Shown here: positions 8,648 to 15,949 of the stretch, one piece after another
How positions within the stretch are numbered: the first letter of the stretch is position 1
Layout: each line of letters begins with the position of its first letter
Assembly (NCBI GenBank): GCA_016788565.1
Contig: JAEUSP010000045.1
Span: forward strand, 1-64,000
Reading direction: 5' to 3'
Length of the DNA: 64,000 nt
From: Chlorobiota bacterium
Lineage (GTDB): Bacteria > Bacteroidota > Ignavibacteria > OLB7
Program-made: the position numbers and the translations under genes
The notes under the pieces: generated by a model
The model's database searches: none
Seen by the model: the letters and a program-made list of their open reading frames with translations, nothing else
What the model was told of the DNA's origin: nothing

Positions 8648-9217
8648 TTAACGGTGATGCTCAGGGATGAACTCCCGTTTTTCTTCCATCTTTATCAGTG
8701 CCGCACTTTTTTTCGGCATCGCTGCGGAATCCATTGACGTTGGGCTTGGCGCAGCCGGGGCCGTAAGTTGGCGGCGGGCGTAGTCCACCCACTCTTTCAG
8801 TGTGGCTACGTCCTGGTTGCTGAGTGCGGCATCGCCGTGCATGATGAGATAAATCGGCAACGGCATCCCCCCTTTCTGAACTTCTTCGGCAAGTTCTTCC
8901 AGCTTGTGATCTCGTTTCTCGGCGGGGCGCGTTAGCCAGGTGGAAAAATTGAGATGCTTCCGCCCGTCTTCAACGTCGCTGGCCAAAAGCCAGGAGACCG
9001 GGGCAATGTTGCTGTACCAGGGCCATACGGTTTCGTTCGAGTGACAATCGTTGCAGGAGCGGCGAAGGATTTGCTCCACTTTGGGGGTCATTGTTGGGTC
9101 ACTCCAGATGCTTTGGCCGGCGATACTGGCGGGGTTATCGAGGTCGGGACGGATGAATTGGATGATGACAAATGCTGCAAGCAGAGCAATGCCGATCCAC
9201 TTAAGAGCTTTTTTCAT
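8648..9217 (-). CDS. Haem-binding domain protein (CxxCH), membrane-anchored
   Basis: A 189-residue protein from ATG 9217 (MKKALKWIGIALLAAFVIIQ), chosen because it gives an immediate N-terminal membrane anchor. Cys-Asn-Asp-Cys-His (RRSCNDCHSNETVWPWYSN) is a c-type haem attachment site in the context of the Haem_bd (DUF1924-like) family found in Bacteroidota. It probably faces the periplasm and carries or senses haem. The start overlaps the end of the upstream metal permease gene by 17 bp, so they are likely co-transcribed. The last 30 residues are low complexity. Confidence 0.85.
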   Translation of the reverse strand: MKKALKWIGIALLAAFVIIQFIRPDLDNPASIAGQSIWSDPTMTPKVEQILRRSCNDCHSNETVWPWYSNIAPVSWLLASDVEDGRKHLNFSTWLTRPAEKRDHKLEELAEEVQKGGMPLPIYLIMHGDAALSNQDVATLKEWVDYARRQLTAPAAPSPTSMDSAAMPKKSAALIKMEEKREFIPEHHR

Positions 9218-10112
9218 GCTGGTTGCTGATAAGTTGTGAAACTGGAAAGAATGCTGGATTTCCGGCTCCCGCTCTTCGGCTGCTGATGGCCAATGCCAGC
9301 GCGAATTGCCCCCCAGCAACCACAGCCATTGCCCCCGCTATCGAGCCATCCAGAACGGCTGCAAGATAGTAACCGCCAACCGCCGAAAGAACCCCCGAAG
9401 CCACCGAAAGCACAAGCATTCGTTTCAATCGGTCAGTGAGCAGATAGGCGGTGGCGGCCGGGGCAATCAGCATTGCCACCACCAAAATGGCCCCCACCGA
9501 CTCGAACGAAGCAACGGTGGTCAGCGACACCATCCCAACCAACGCGTAGTGCCACAGCGCGGTGGAAATCCCCAGCGAAGCGGCCAACGCGGGATCGAAC
9601 GAAACAAGTTTCAGCTGCCGGAAGAAGAGCATCACAAACAAAAGATTCAGCAGAAAAATGCTTCCCACCACCCACACCGCACGTGGCCCCAGGCTTGCGC
9701 CGCTTCCGGTGGTGATGACATCCAGCGGGACGTAGGCTATCTCACCATACAGCACGCAATCCTGATCCAGGTCCACCGCGCCGGCAAACAGCGAAATCAG
9801 GATCACTCCCACGGCAAACAGCCAGGTGAAGGTGATGCCGATCGAGGCATCCTGTTGCAGCTTACCGTTGCGGTGAAGCGCTTCGATCATCACCGAGGCG
9901 GCAACGCCAATGGCCCCGGCACCAATCAGCATCGGCAGCGGTGCGCGGCTTCCGGTTAGGAAGAATGCAATGGCAATCCCGGGAAGCACGGCGTGGCTGA
10001 TGGCATCACCCAGCATCGCCATTTTCCGCAACACCAGGAACGAACCAACCAACGCACAAGCCCCAGCCGCCAGCGCGCCAGTGAGAATTATCCAGAATGC
10101 GTTAAAGTCCAT
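9201..10112 (-). CDS. Metal ABC transporter permease (ZnuB/MntB family)
   Basis: A 303-residue integral membrane permease with about eight helices, from ATG 10112 (MDFNAFWIILTGALAAGACA). The longer open frame upstream only translates repeat DNA. MLGDAISHAVLPGIA and the ASFESVGAILVVAMLIAPAA segment are signatures of the ABC-3 permease family for Mn, Zn or Fe. Unlike the neighbouring permease it has no C-terminal sensor domain. Together they could form a heterodimeric channel, as in TroCD/MtsBC-type systems with two permeases. It is separated from the rest of the operon by about 420 bp of repeats. Confidence 0.9.
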   Translation of the reverse strand: MDFNAFWIILTGALAAGACALVGSFLVLRKMAMLGDAISHAVLPGIAIAFFLTGSRAPLPMLIGAGAIGVAASVMIEALHRNGKLQQDASIGITFTWLFAVGVILISLFAGAVDLDQDCVLYGEIAYVPLDVITTGSGASLGPRAVWVVGSIFLLNLLFVMLFFRQLKLVSFDPALAASLGISTALWHYALVGMVSLTTVASFESVGAILVVAMLIAPAATAYLLTDRLKRMLVLSVASGVLSAVGGYYLAAVLDGSIAGAMAVVAGGQFALALAISSRRAGAGNPAFFPVSQLISNQHEKSS

Positions 10113-10531
10113 GATTGAGAAGAGTGAAGAGTGAAATGTGAAGAGTGAAAGAAGAACAACGGCCCCCGACCTCCGATCCCCGACCTCCGATCCCCGACTC
10201 CCGACCTCCGATCCCCGACTCCCGACCTCCGATCCCCGACCTCCGACCTCCGATCCCCGACCTCCGATCCCCGACCTCCGATCCCCGACTCCCGAATCCA
10301 GCCCTCCGCTCATGCTGAGCCCCGTCGAAGTATGCGTGGAGCCACCGAACCTCGAACCCGCGCCCCCCTGCTTCGCTCTGGCGAGCTTCGCGTCCCCCCA
10401 AGTCTGGTGGGAAAAAGAGTGAAGAGTGAAATGTGAAGAGTGAAAGAAGAAGAACGGCCCCCGACCTCCGATCCCCTGCCTCCGATCCCCGACCTCCGAT
10501 CCCCGCTCCCCGACCTCCGATTCCCGCCCCC
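10113..10531. repeat. Repeat-filled gap inside the metal-uptake locus
   Basis: Two tandem arrays of CCGACCTCCGATCC-type units (about 10163-10297 and 10457-10532). Each is flanked by a 9-mer array of GTGAAGAGT type (10125-10155, 10415-10450), with a REP-like palindrome (10303-10349) between. The layout looks like a duplicated block. The arrays translate in one frame into GIGGRGSEVGDRR-type peptides, which explains the long false N-terminal extension of the permease frame. No gene is supported here. Confidence 0.8.
10303..10349. repeat. REP-like palindromic repeat
   Basis: CCTCCGCTCATGCTGAGCCC followed by CGTCGAAGTATGCGTGGAGC. It sits between two octamer arrays. One of at least six clear copies in the window. 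Confidence 0.75.
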
Positions 10532-11386
10532 CTACCACGCCATCACCCGAAACGACACCCCTGCGCCAACAAAAAAATCTTCGGCAGCCTCCGTTAGGCC
10601 AACGCCGGCGGCGGCATCCAGTTGAAGGTTTTCGTGCAGACCCCAGGTAAGGCCGCCATCCAGTGTGTGCTGCGGCGCGCCGTGAGGCGAAAGTGTTCCG
10701 AACAGCTCCAGAAAACCACCGACCGATTCGGCAAGATCACTTCCCACCACCAGTGTGTAGATACCATCGGGGGGGGTGCCAGCATCGTTCCACTCGGCAC
10801 CCAGATTGTAGCCCAAACTCACCGTCTGGCTCAGCGAATGGCTAAGGGTGAAACGGAAATCGGGGATCACATGGCTGGGCTGAAATGCTTCGCTTCCGGC
10901 AGGGAGAGTTGCGTGAAAAATCAAGGAGGTTTCCGGCAGTGCCCCAGCTTCTTCAGCAATGCCAATTTTCACCCCAACAGCAAGCGCGTCCAGCCCTTTC
11001 AGCGATTCCGAAAACGGCTCTTCTGTTTGCCCCACCCTCTGCTTCCCCTCCGATTTCTCCATCACGTATCCAGTTTCCAGCCGAAGCTCCAGCCGCTCCA
11101 GCAAGCCAACGCGAACAAGCGTTGAACCAATGCCGATGTTCCGCAGAGTAAGCGAAGTAATGCCAGCACTTGGGGAATCACCGAACGCATCATTCCCGGC
11201 ACTGACCCCAGTTTCAATCTGAACCATCCCTTTCGGGATCACCCACGACGACTCCGTTTGGTCGGGCCGGTCGGTGGACATTTCTTGGGCGTAGGCCGTG
11301 GGCGATTCGGCAATCAACACGGCAGCAACGGGGAACAGTTTTGGCAGAATTTTTGGCAACATGTTTGGCAGCATGAAGTTCATCAT
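10532..11386 (-). CDS. Outer-membrane beta-barrel protein (MetA-pathway-type transporter fold)
   Basis: A 284-residue exported protein. After a signal peptide ending ...PTAYAQE comes STDRPDQTESSWVIPKGMVQ, the N-terminal signature of the family annotated as putative MetA pathway of phenol degradation / transporter. The rest is alternating beta strands ending in FRVMAW, consistent with an outer-membrane barrel. The start ATG 11386 overlaps the TGA of the upstream permease (ATGATGA), so translation is probably coupled. The position inside a metal ABC operon suggests an outer-membrane metal channel (inference). The 3' end runs into repeat DNA. Confidence 0.75.
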   Translation of the reverse strand: MMNFMLPNMLPKILPKLFPVAAVLIAESPTAYAQEMSTDRPDQTESSWVIPKGMVQIETGVSAGNDAFGDSPSAGITSLTLRNIGIGSTLVRVGLLERLELRLETGYVMEKSEGKQRVGQTEEPFSESLKGLDALAVGVKIGIAEEAGALPETSLIFHATLPAGSEAFQPSHVIPDFRFTLSHSLSQTVSLGYNLGAEWNDAGTPPDGIYTLVVGSDLAESVGGFLELFGTLSPHGAPQHTLDGGLTWGLHENLQLDAAAGVGLTEAAEDFFVGAGVSFRVMAW

Positions 11387-12678
11387 CGGTATGGGATTGC
11401 GCGTTGGTGTGGGTCGCTGGAGGGGCGGTTCAGCAATGCCTCCAGCTGCAACTCCAATTCTGGAGTGAGAACGTGTTCGATTGACTCGGCGTCGTCGTGG
11501 ACGTGGTCCGGGGCAATGCTCACCTGTTCGGTCAGATAGACCTCCCACAAGCGGTGCAACCGCGTCACTCTGCGCCCTTGCTTCTCCCCTTCTTGCGTCA
11601 GTTTCCATCCCCCCTGGGCCTGCTCAATAAACCCGCTACGGCGCAGCAACCCCAGCCCACGCACGGCTTGCGGCGTGGGGATTCGGCGGCGGCTGGCAAC
11701 ATCGGCAGCGGTGCGGATGCTGAACATCCCCCCTTGCTCCTCACCAAGTTGATAGAGGGTTTTCAGGATATTTTCTTCCAACGTCTTGCGGCTGTTGCGG
11801 CGGCTGCGCAGAATCCGAGCAACCACCCCACGGCGCGGTGCGGCAAGCAGTGAGATCAAAAAAATCAGTGTGCCGGCGGTGACAATCCAAGGGCCGGTGG
11901 GCATTCGCGGGGCAACGTAGCTGACGAACGCGCCGCCGTAGCCAGCAACCGCGCCAAAGATGGAGGCCAGCAGAAGCATCACCGTTAGGCGGTCGGTCCA
12001 GTAGCGGGCGGCGGCGGCGGGGGTAATCAACATTGCGGCCATCAGCACCACCCCAACGGCTTGGATTCCGACAACAACCGCAAGCACCAGCATGGTGGTC
12101 ATGGCAAGCTCCAGCCCACGCACTGGAAGCCCGATGGAGCGGGCAAAGTCGGGATTGAAGGAGATTGCTTTGAACTCCTTGTGGAGCAACGCCAGCCCCA
12201 GCACCAGCCCCAAGCTGACCGCACCGAACACCACCACATCCCCCGTCACCAGCGATGCCGCTTGGCCGAACAGAAATTTATCCAGCCCGGCTTGGTCGGC
12301 GGCTCCACTTTTTTGGATTCGGGTCAGCAGCAAAATTCCCAGGCCGAAGAAGACGCTCAGGACGATTCCAATGGCGGCATCTTCGCGAATTTTGGAGCGG
12401 CGCACAATGGCATCCATCGCCACCATGCTCAGCCAGCCGGCAATGGCCGCGCCGATCAGAAAGACCGCCGGATTTTTTGTTCCGGTGAGCATGAACGCCA
12501 CCGCAACGCCTGGCAGCGCGGCGTGGGCAACGGCATCCCCCACCAGCGAACGCTTGCGAAGAAAAGCAAAGCACCCAATGGCCGCCGCACCGATCCCCAA
12601 CAGCACCGTTCCCAACACCACAACGCGGATGTTGTAGTGGCGAAGCAGGAAAAAATCCAGCAGGTCAGATTCGCTCAC
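11383..12678 (-). CDS. Metal ABC transporter permease fused to DtxR-like sensor domain
   Basis: A 431-residue fusion. Residues 1-280 are an ABC-3 family permease ([20 protein letters not shown] and [20 protein letters not shown]). After an Arg-rich linker (280-300), residues 300-372 form a winged helix ([19 protein letters not shown], then [10 protein letters not shown]). Residues 373-431 match the metal-binding dimerisation domain of DtxR/MntR ([35 protein letters not shown]). The tail thus looks like a cytoplasmic metal sensor that could gate uptake or bind DNA from the membrane; either role is inference. It overlaps the ATPase gene by 4 bp and the next gene by ATGA, indicating one operon. 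Confidence 0.9.
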   Translation of the reverse strand: MSESDLLDFFLLRHYNIRVVVLGTVLLGIGAAAIGCFAFLRKRSLVGDAVAHAALPGVAVAFMLTGTKNPAVFLIGAAIAGWLSMVAMDAIVRRSKIREDAAIGIVLSVFFGLGILLLTRIQKSGAADQAGLDKFLFGQAASLVTGDVVVFGAVSLGLVLGLALLHKEFKAISFNPDFARSIGLPVRGLELAMTTMLVLAVVVGIQAVGVVLMAAMLITPAAAARYWTDRLTVMLLLASIFGAVAGYGGAFVSYVAPRMPTGPWIVTAGTLIFLISLLAAPRRGVVARILRSRRNSRKTLEENILKTLYQLGEEQGGMFSIRTAADVASRRRIPTPQAVRGLGLLRRSGFIEQAQGGWKLTQEGEKQGRRVTRLHRLWEVYLTEQVSIAPDHVHDDAESIEHVLTPELELQLEALLNRPSSDPHQRAIPYR

Positions 12679-13523
12679 AGCGGGTCCCGCTCCTTCCGTT
12701 GTTGGTCGCGGATAAGGTCGGCAACTTCTGTCAGTAGGCTTAGCCGTCCGCCGTAGGTTTTTTGCAGAAGGCCGTTGGTGAAGGTGGTTTCCATCGGGCC
12801 GAAGGCAACCAACCTCATGTTCAGCAGCAACACCCAGTCGAAATAATCTTGGACGGTTTGCAGGTCGTGGTGAACAACGATGACGGTTTTTCCGGAGGCG
12901 CGCATCTGGCGGAGCAGCTCGACAATGGCGGCTTCGGTGGCGGCATCAACCCCGGCGAACGGTTCGTCCATCAGGTAGAGTTCGGCATCTTGGGCAAGGG
13001 CGCGCGCAAGGAACACCCGCTGCTGCTGGCCACCGGAAAGCTGCGAAATCTGACGGTGAGCAAACCCCTCCATCCCCACGTTCTGCAAGGCTTCATGGGC
13101 GGCTTCAACATCGGCACGGCGGGGACGTTGGAACAACCGCAGGCGACCGTAGCGGCCCATCAGGACAACATCAAGCGCGTCGGTGGGGAAGTCCCAATCC
13201 ACGGTGGTGCGCTGCGGAACGTAGGCCACACGCTGGCGCGATTCGGCAAGGTCCTGGCCAAAAAACCGGACGTAACCGCTGGCCGTGGGGATCAGCCCCA
13301 TTGCGGCTTTAATCAGGGTTGATTTCCCCGCTCCGTTCGGCCCCACCACGGCAATCAGCTTCCCTTCCGGCACGGTGAAATCAATATCCCACAGCACCGG
13401 GCGGCGGTTGTAGCTTACGGTGAGGTCGTGAATTTCCAGTGGCGAGATTGCCGTTGGTGATGTTGTCATCACCCCGTTTTCTTTTCCGTTTTGATTGCCG
13501 TTCTTCATTCCATCCCCCTCCAT
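12675..13523 (-). CDS. Metal ABC transporter ATP-binding protein
   Basis: A 282-residue ABC ATPase driving import of a transition metal through the adjacent permeases. Walker A is [10 protein letters not shown], the signature is [10 protein letters not shown], and Walker B is [14 protein letters not shown], followed by the switch His in VIVVHHDL. The [20 protein letters not shown] segment is typical of ZnuC/MntB-like ATPases. The first 18 residues (Asn/Gly/Lys-rich) are not conserved in such proteins, so ATG 13508 or 13469 are alternative starts. It stops 4 bp into the permease gene and begins 6 bp after the lipoprotein gene. Confidence 0.93.
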   Translation of the reverse strand: MEGDGMKNGNQNGKENGVMTTSPTAISPLEIHDLTVSYNRRPVLWDIDFTVPEGKLIAVVGPNGAGKSTLIKAAMGLIPTASGYVRFFGQDLAESRQRVAYVPQRTTVDWDFPTDALDVVLMGRYGRLRLFQRPRRADVEAAHEALQNVGMEGFAHRQISQLSGGQQQRVFLARALAQDAELYLMDEPFAGVDAATEAAIVELLRQMRASGKTVIVVHHDLQTVQDYFDWVLLLNMRLVAFGPMETTFTNGLLQKTYGGRLSLLTEVADLIRDQQRKERDPL

Positions 13524-13529
13524 CTGTTG

Positions 13530-14441
13530 TTATTTCAGCGCGTTGACGATGATGTTGACGTTGGCGGAAACCATGCCGATGTAGGTTCCTTCTGGGGTTC
13601 CTTTGGCCCCCATCGCATCGGAAAAAAGCTGGCCGCCAATGGTCACATTTTTCCCCTTTGCTTTCACCCCCTCCACCACCGCTTCAATGGAGCGGCGCGG
13701 GACGCTGGACTCCACAAACACCGCCTTGATGTTGCGCCCGGCAATCATCTGCACCAACGCCTGAACATCGGCCAGGCCGTACTCGCTAACGGTGCTGATT
13801 CCTTGCAGCCCGTGCACCTCAATCCCGTAGGCTTGCCCGAAGTAGCCAAAAGCGTCGTGGGCGGTAATCAGCACACGTTGCCCCTGTGGGATGGTGGCGA
13901 TGTGGCCACGCACCCAAGCATCTAAGGAGTCAAGTTGGCCCAGGTAGCGTTCGGCGCGCTGGCGGTAGGCGGCGGCATTGGCGGTGTCCTTTGCTTGCAG
14001 TGTTTCAGCAATTTTTCTTACGCCCCCCTCCCACAATTTCACATCGAACCAGATATGGGGATCGTGGTTGCCGTTGAACTCCGGCGGGGTCCGAAGTTTG
14101 GCTTGATCTACTCCATCGGCCACGGCCACCACTGGTTTTGTGCGGGCAAGTTTTTCCAGCACCTCCACCATTTTCCCTTCCAAGTGAAGGCCGTTGTAGA
14201 AGACGATATCAGCTTCGGTCAGAAGCGAAAGGTCCTGCTGGGAAGCCTTGTAGAGGTGGGGATCAACGCCGGGTCCCATCAGCGCGGTGACGGTGGCGGA
14301 ATCGCCGACGATGTTCCGAACAGCGTCTTCAATCATGCCGGTGGTGGTCACGATTCGGAGTTTCTGTGGCTGGGAAGTATCCCCACCACCACACCCGGCA
14401 AGCAGCAGTAGGCCAAGAAGAAGAAGAAAATGGAGTTTCAT
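13530..14441 (-). CDS. Metal ABC transporter substrate-binding lipoprotein (TroA/MntC-like)
   Basis: A 303-residue cluster A-I binding protein, starting at ATG 14441 to give a clean lipoprotein signal (LLLLAGC, Cys17). Candidate metal ligands are His62 (PHLYKAS), His129 (DPHIWFD) and the later Glu/Asp pair in GISTVSEYGLADVQ. The His-rich loop usual in zinc-specific ZnuA is absent, which favours manganese or iron. It captures the metal in the periplasm and hands it to the permeases. It is first of a tight gene run (gaps of 6, -4 and -4 bp) transcribed away from the DtxR-type regulator locus. Confidence 0.92.
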   Translation of the reverse strand: MKLHFLLLLGLLLLAGCGGGDTSQPQKLRIVTTTGMIEDAVRNIVGDSATVTALMGPGVDPHLYKASQQDLSLLTEADIVFYNGLHLEGKMVEVLEKLARTKPVVAVADGVDQAKLRTPPEFNGNHDPHIWFDVKLWEGGVRKIAETLQAKDTANAAAYRQRAERYLGQLDSLDAWVRGHIATIPQGQRVLITAHDAFGYFGQAYGIEVHGLQGISTVSEYGLADVQALVQMIAGRNIKAVFVESSVPRRSIEAVVEGVKAKGKNVTIGGQLFSDAMGAKGTPEGTYIGMVSANVNIIVNALK

Positions 14442-14513
14442 TTGTTGGTATTGAAATGGTTGTTGATGATTGTGCGTTGTTTTGCCTTGCTCCACTCGCT
14501 GCTTCGCCGTTCG

Positions 14514-14560
14514 GTGGCTCCGCTCATACTTCGACGGGGCTCAGCATGAGCGGGGACGCG
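14514..14560. repeat. REP-like palindromic repeat
   Basis: GGTGGCTCCGCTCATACTTC then GACGGGGCTCAGCATGAGCG, in the same orientation as the copy at 8548. It separates the cREC gene from the metal transporter operon and occupies most of that 159-bp gap. Confidence 0.75.
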
Positions 14561-14600
14561 ATTCGGAGACAACTCCAAAATTTGGCATTCGGCATTCCAC

Positions 14601-15074
14601 TTACTTGAAACGGATGGAGCGGAAGTACTCCTTCAGCCGAACAGAAAGCGATTTTCTTCGATGCCGGATTCGGTGGGTTCGCACTTCAAGCAACTCCTCA
14701 AGTGCCCGGTAAAACTGGCTTGAACCAAAGGGGGCTTGCTCAACCCGATGCCCCAACTGTTGGAGTTCGAAGAACATGGTGGTGGCGGCAACCGGGTTCA
14801 TGGTGTGGACGATGAACGCCCCGGCTGGCAAGCCCTTTGTTCGTATCCACCGCACCACCTCCATCCCCGTGTCGTGGCGGCTGCTGTCCACGAAGGTCTC
14901 CCCCCCCAAATCGTGATCCAGCAGCACCAGATCGAAACGCCCGCTGGCCAGGGCTTCGATGCACTCGTCGGCGGTTTCCACGACGGTCAGATCGAAGTCA
15001 TTCCGGGCGACTTGCTCCCGAAAGGTTGCGATGCGGCGGTGGTCATCATCCAAAAAGAGTATCCGTTTTTTCAC
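14601..15074 (-). CDS. Stand-alone receiver-like protein of the cREC type
   Basis: A 157-residue protein with a receiver (CheY-like) fold. It has the acidic triplet Asp9-11 (ILFLDDDHRR), then LVLLDHDLGG (Asp53, Asp55), a TGMEVVRWI helix and FIVHTMNPVAATTM (His90). The HDLGG and VH-MNP motifs are those of the cREC branch (cyclic-phosphate processing receiver domain), predicted from comparative genomics to act on RNA ends rather than as phosphorelay output; no biochemistry is claimed here. Its ATG lies in the stop of the DtxR-type regulator gene (4-bp overlap), so the two are co-translated. The basic tail (RTHRIRHRRKSLSVRLK) could bind nucleic acid. Confidence 0.75.
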   Translation of the reverse strand: MKKRILFLDDDHRRIATFREQVARNDFDLTVVETADECIEALASGRFDLVLLDHDLGGETFVDSSRHDTGMEVVRWIRTKGLPAGAFIVHTMNPVAATTMFFELQQLGHRVEQAPFGSSQFYRALEELLEVRTHRIRHRRKSLSVRLKEYFRSIRFK

Positions 15075-15766
15075 CCCTTCCCTCCAGTTTTTTTCTTGGC
15101 GGAACGTGCCGGAGCCAGCTGGACAAAAACGCTTTCGGCCAGCTTGGCCGAGATGACCGATTCGCGCCCGTCGGCAGTTAGGCGGACGGAGCCATCGAAC
15201 TGGATGCGTTCGATTGCCTTGATGTGGGAACCGAGCGAAAGGCCAACCATCACGGCATACCGAAGCAGTTCGGGGAACTCATCGCTCACCCGTTGCACCG
15301 TCCCTTCCTCCCCCGGCTGAAGCTGGCCGATGGGGGTGAGTGTTCGGACGGAGACGACCCCATCGCGTGTGGGGATTGGGTCGCCGTGGGGGTCGTGTTG
15401 TGGGTGGCCCAGGAACTCATCCAAGCGGTCGGTAAGTTCATCGGAGCGGATATGCTCAAGTTGGTCGGCAAGGTCGTGGACTTCATCCCACGCAAAACGC
15501 AAGTGTTGGATCAGGAACACCTCCCACAGTCGGTGGCGGCGGGTGATACGGGTGGCAATCGCCAAACCAGATTTGGTGAGCGTCACCCCTTTGTACTTCT
15601 GGTAGCTGACAAGGCCAAGCTCATCCAGCTTCCGCAGCATATCGGTAACGGCTGCCGAGGTGACGTTCAGCTCCTTTGCCAGCGCAGCGTTGGTGGCTTT
15701 CAGGTCACGGTTTTCCAGCTTGTACAGCGAGCGGAGATAATCTTCGGTAGTTGGGTTAATGTTCAT
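15071..15766 (-). CDS. DtxR/MntR-family metal-dependent repressor
   Basis: A 231-residue regulator from ATG 15766. Residues 1-70 are a winged helix (LNVTSAAVTDMLRKLDELGL). Residues 71-135 are the dimerisation and metal-binding domain (RRHRLWEVFLIQH, then DEVHDLADQLEHI and HPQHDPHGDPIP). Residues 145-225 form an SH3/FeoA-like domain, as in IdeR/SirR-type members. With bound Mn or Fe it should repress metal-uptake genes such as the adjacent ABC operon. A candidate autoregulatory palindrome lies at its start (15768-15781). Metal specificity cannot be set by eye. Confidence 0.92.
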   Translation of the reverse strand: MNINPTTEDYLRSLYKLENRDLKATNAALAKELNVTSAAVTDMLRKLDELGLVSYQKYKGVTLTKSGLAIATRITRRHRLWEVFLIQHLRFAWDEVHDLADQLEHIRSDELTDRLDEFLGHPQHDPHGDPIPTRDGVVSVRTLTPIGQLQPGEEGTVQRVSDEFPELLRYAVMVGLSLGSHIKAIERIQFDGSVRLTADGRESVISAKLAESVFVQLAPARSAKKKTGGKG

Positions 15767-15767
15767 G

Positions 15768-15816
15768 TTAAGTGTGCTTAAAGTGCAAAGATAGGAAATG
15801 GCAAACCTGATGTCAA
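15768..15816 (-). promoter_or_regulatory. Promoter and candidate operator of the DtxR-type regulator gene
   Basis: On the minus strand a TTG (15814-15816) lies 20 nt before TATCTTTG (15793-15786), matching the Bacteroidota -33/-7 pattern. Just downstream, TTAAGTGTGCTTAA (15768-15781) is an interrupted palindrome TTAAG-N4-CTTAA that would cover the transcription start. The leader would be only about 12 nt. The position fits an autoregulatory site for the regulator (inference). Confidence 0.6.
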
Positions 15817-15885
15817 GCATGGGGGGATTTTTTGTTTGGGGAAGGAAGATGAGAAGGTCAGGTGGGTTGCGGTTATTGAATGCTT

Positions 15886-15913
15886 GTTGCCTCATTCATT
15901 TGAATGAGGCAAC
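15886..15913. terminator. 13-bp perfect hairpin after the restriction-modification genes
   Basis: GTTGCCTCATTCA and TGAATGAGGCAAC form a perfect 13-bp stem with a minimal loop. It lies 36 bp beyond the stop of the methyltransferase gene, between it and the DtxR-type regulator locus. No long U-run follows in either direction, so it may be a stability hairpin as much as a terminator. Confidence 0.6.
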
Positions 15914-15949
15914 AGCAAGGGAATGTGGTGGTGGGGGAATCCGGTAGCG

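Noticed and set aside
10163-10532. CRISPR array
   Set aside because: The repeats are contiguous 7-9 bp units without spacers of constant length, and no cas genes are near. The same holds for 24119-24757 and 55838-55942.
10113-10538. Gly/Arg/Asp-rich N-terminal extension of the permease frame
   Set aside because: It is the translation of tandem DNA repeats; the permease family starts at ATG 10112.
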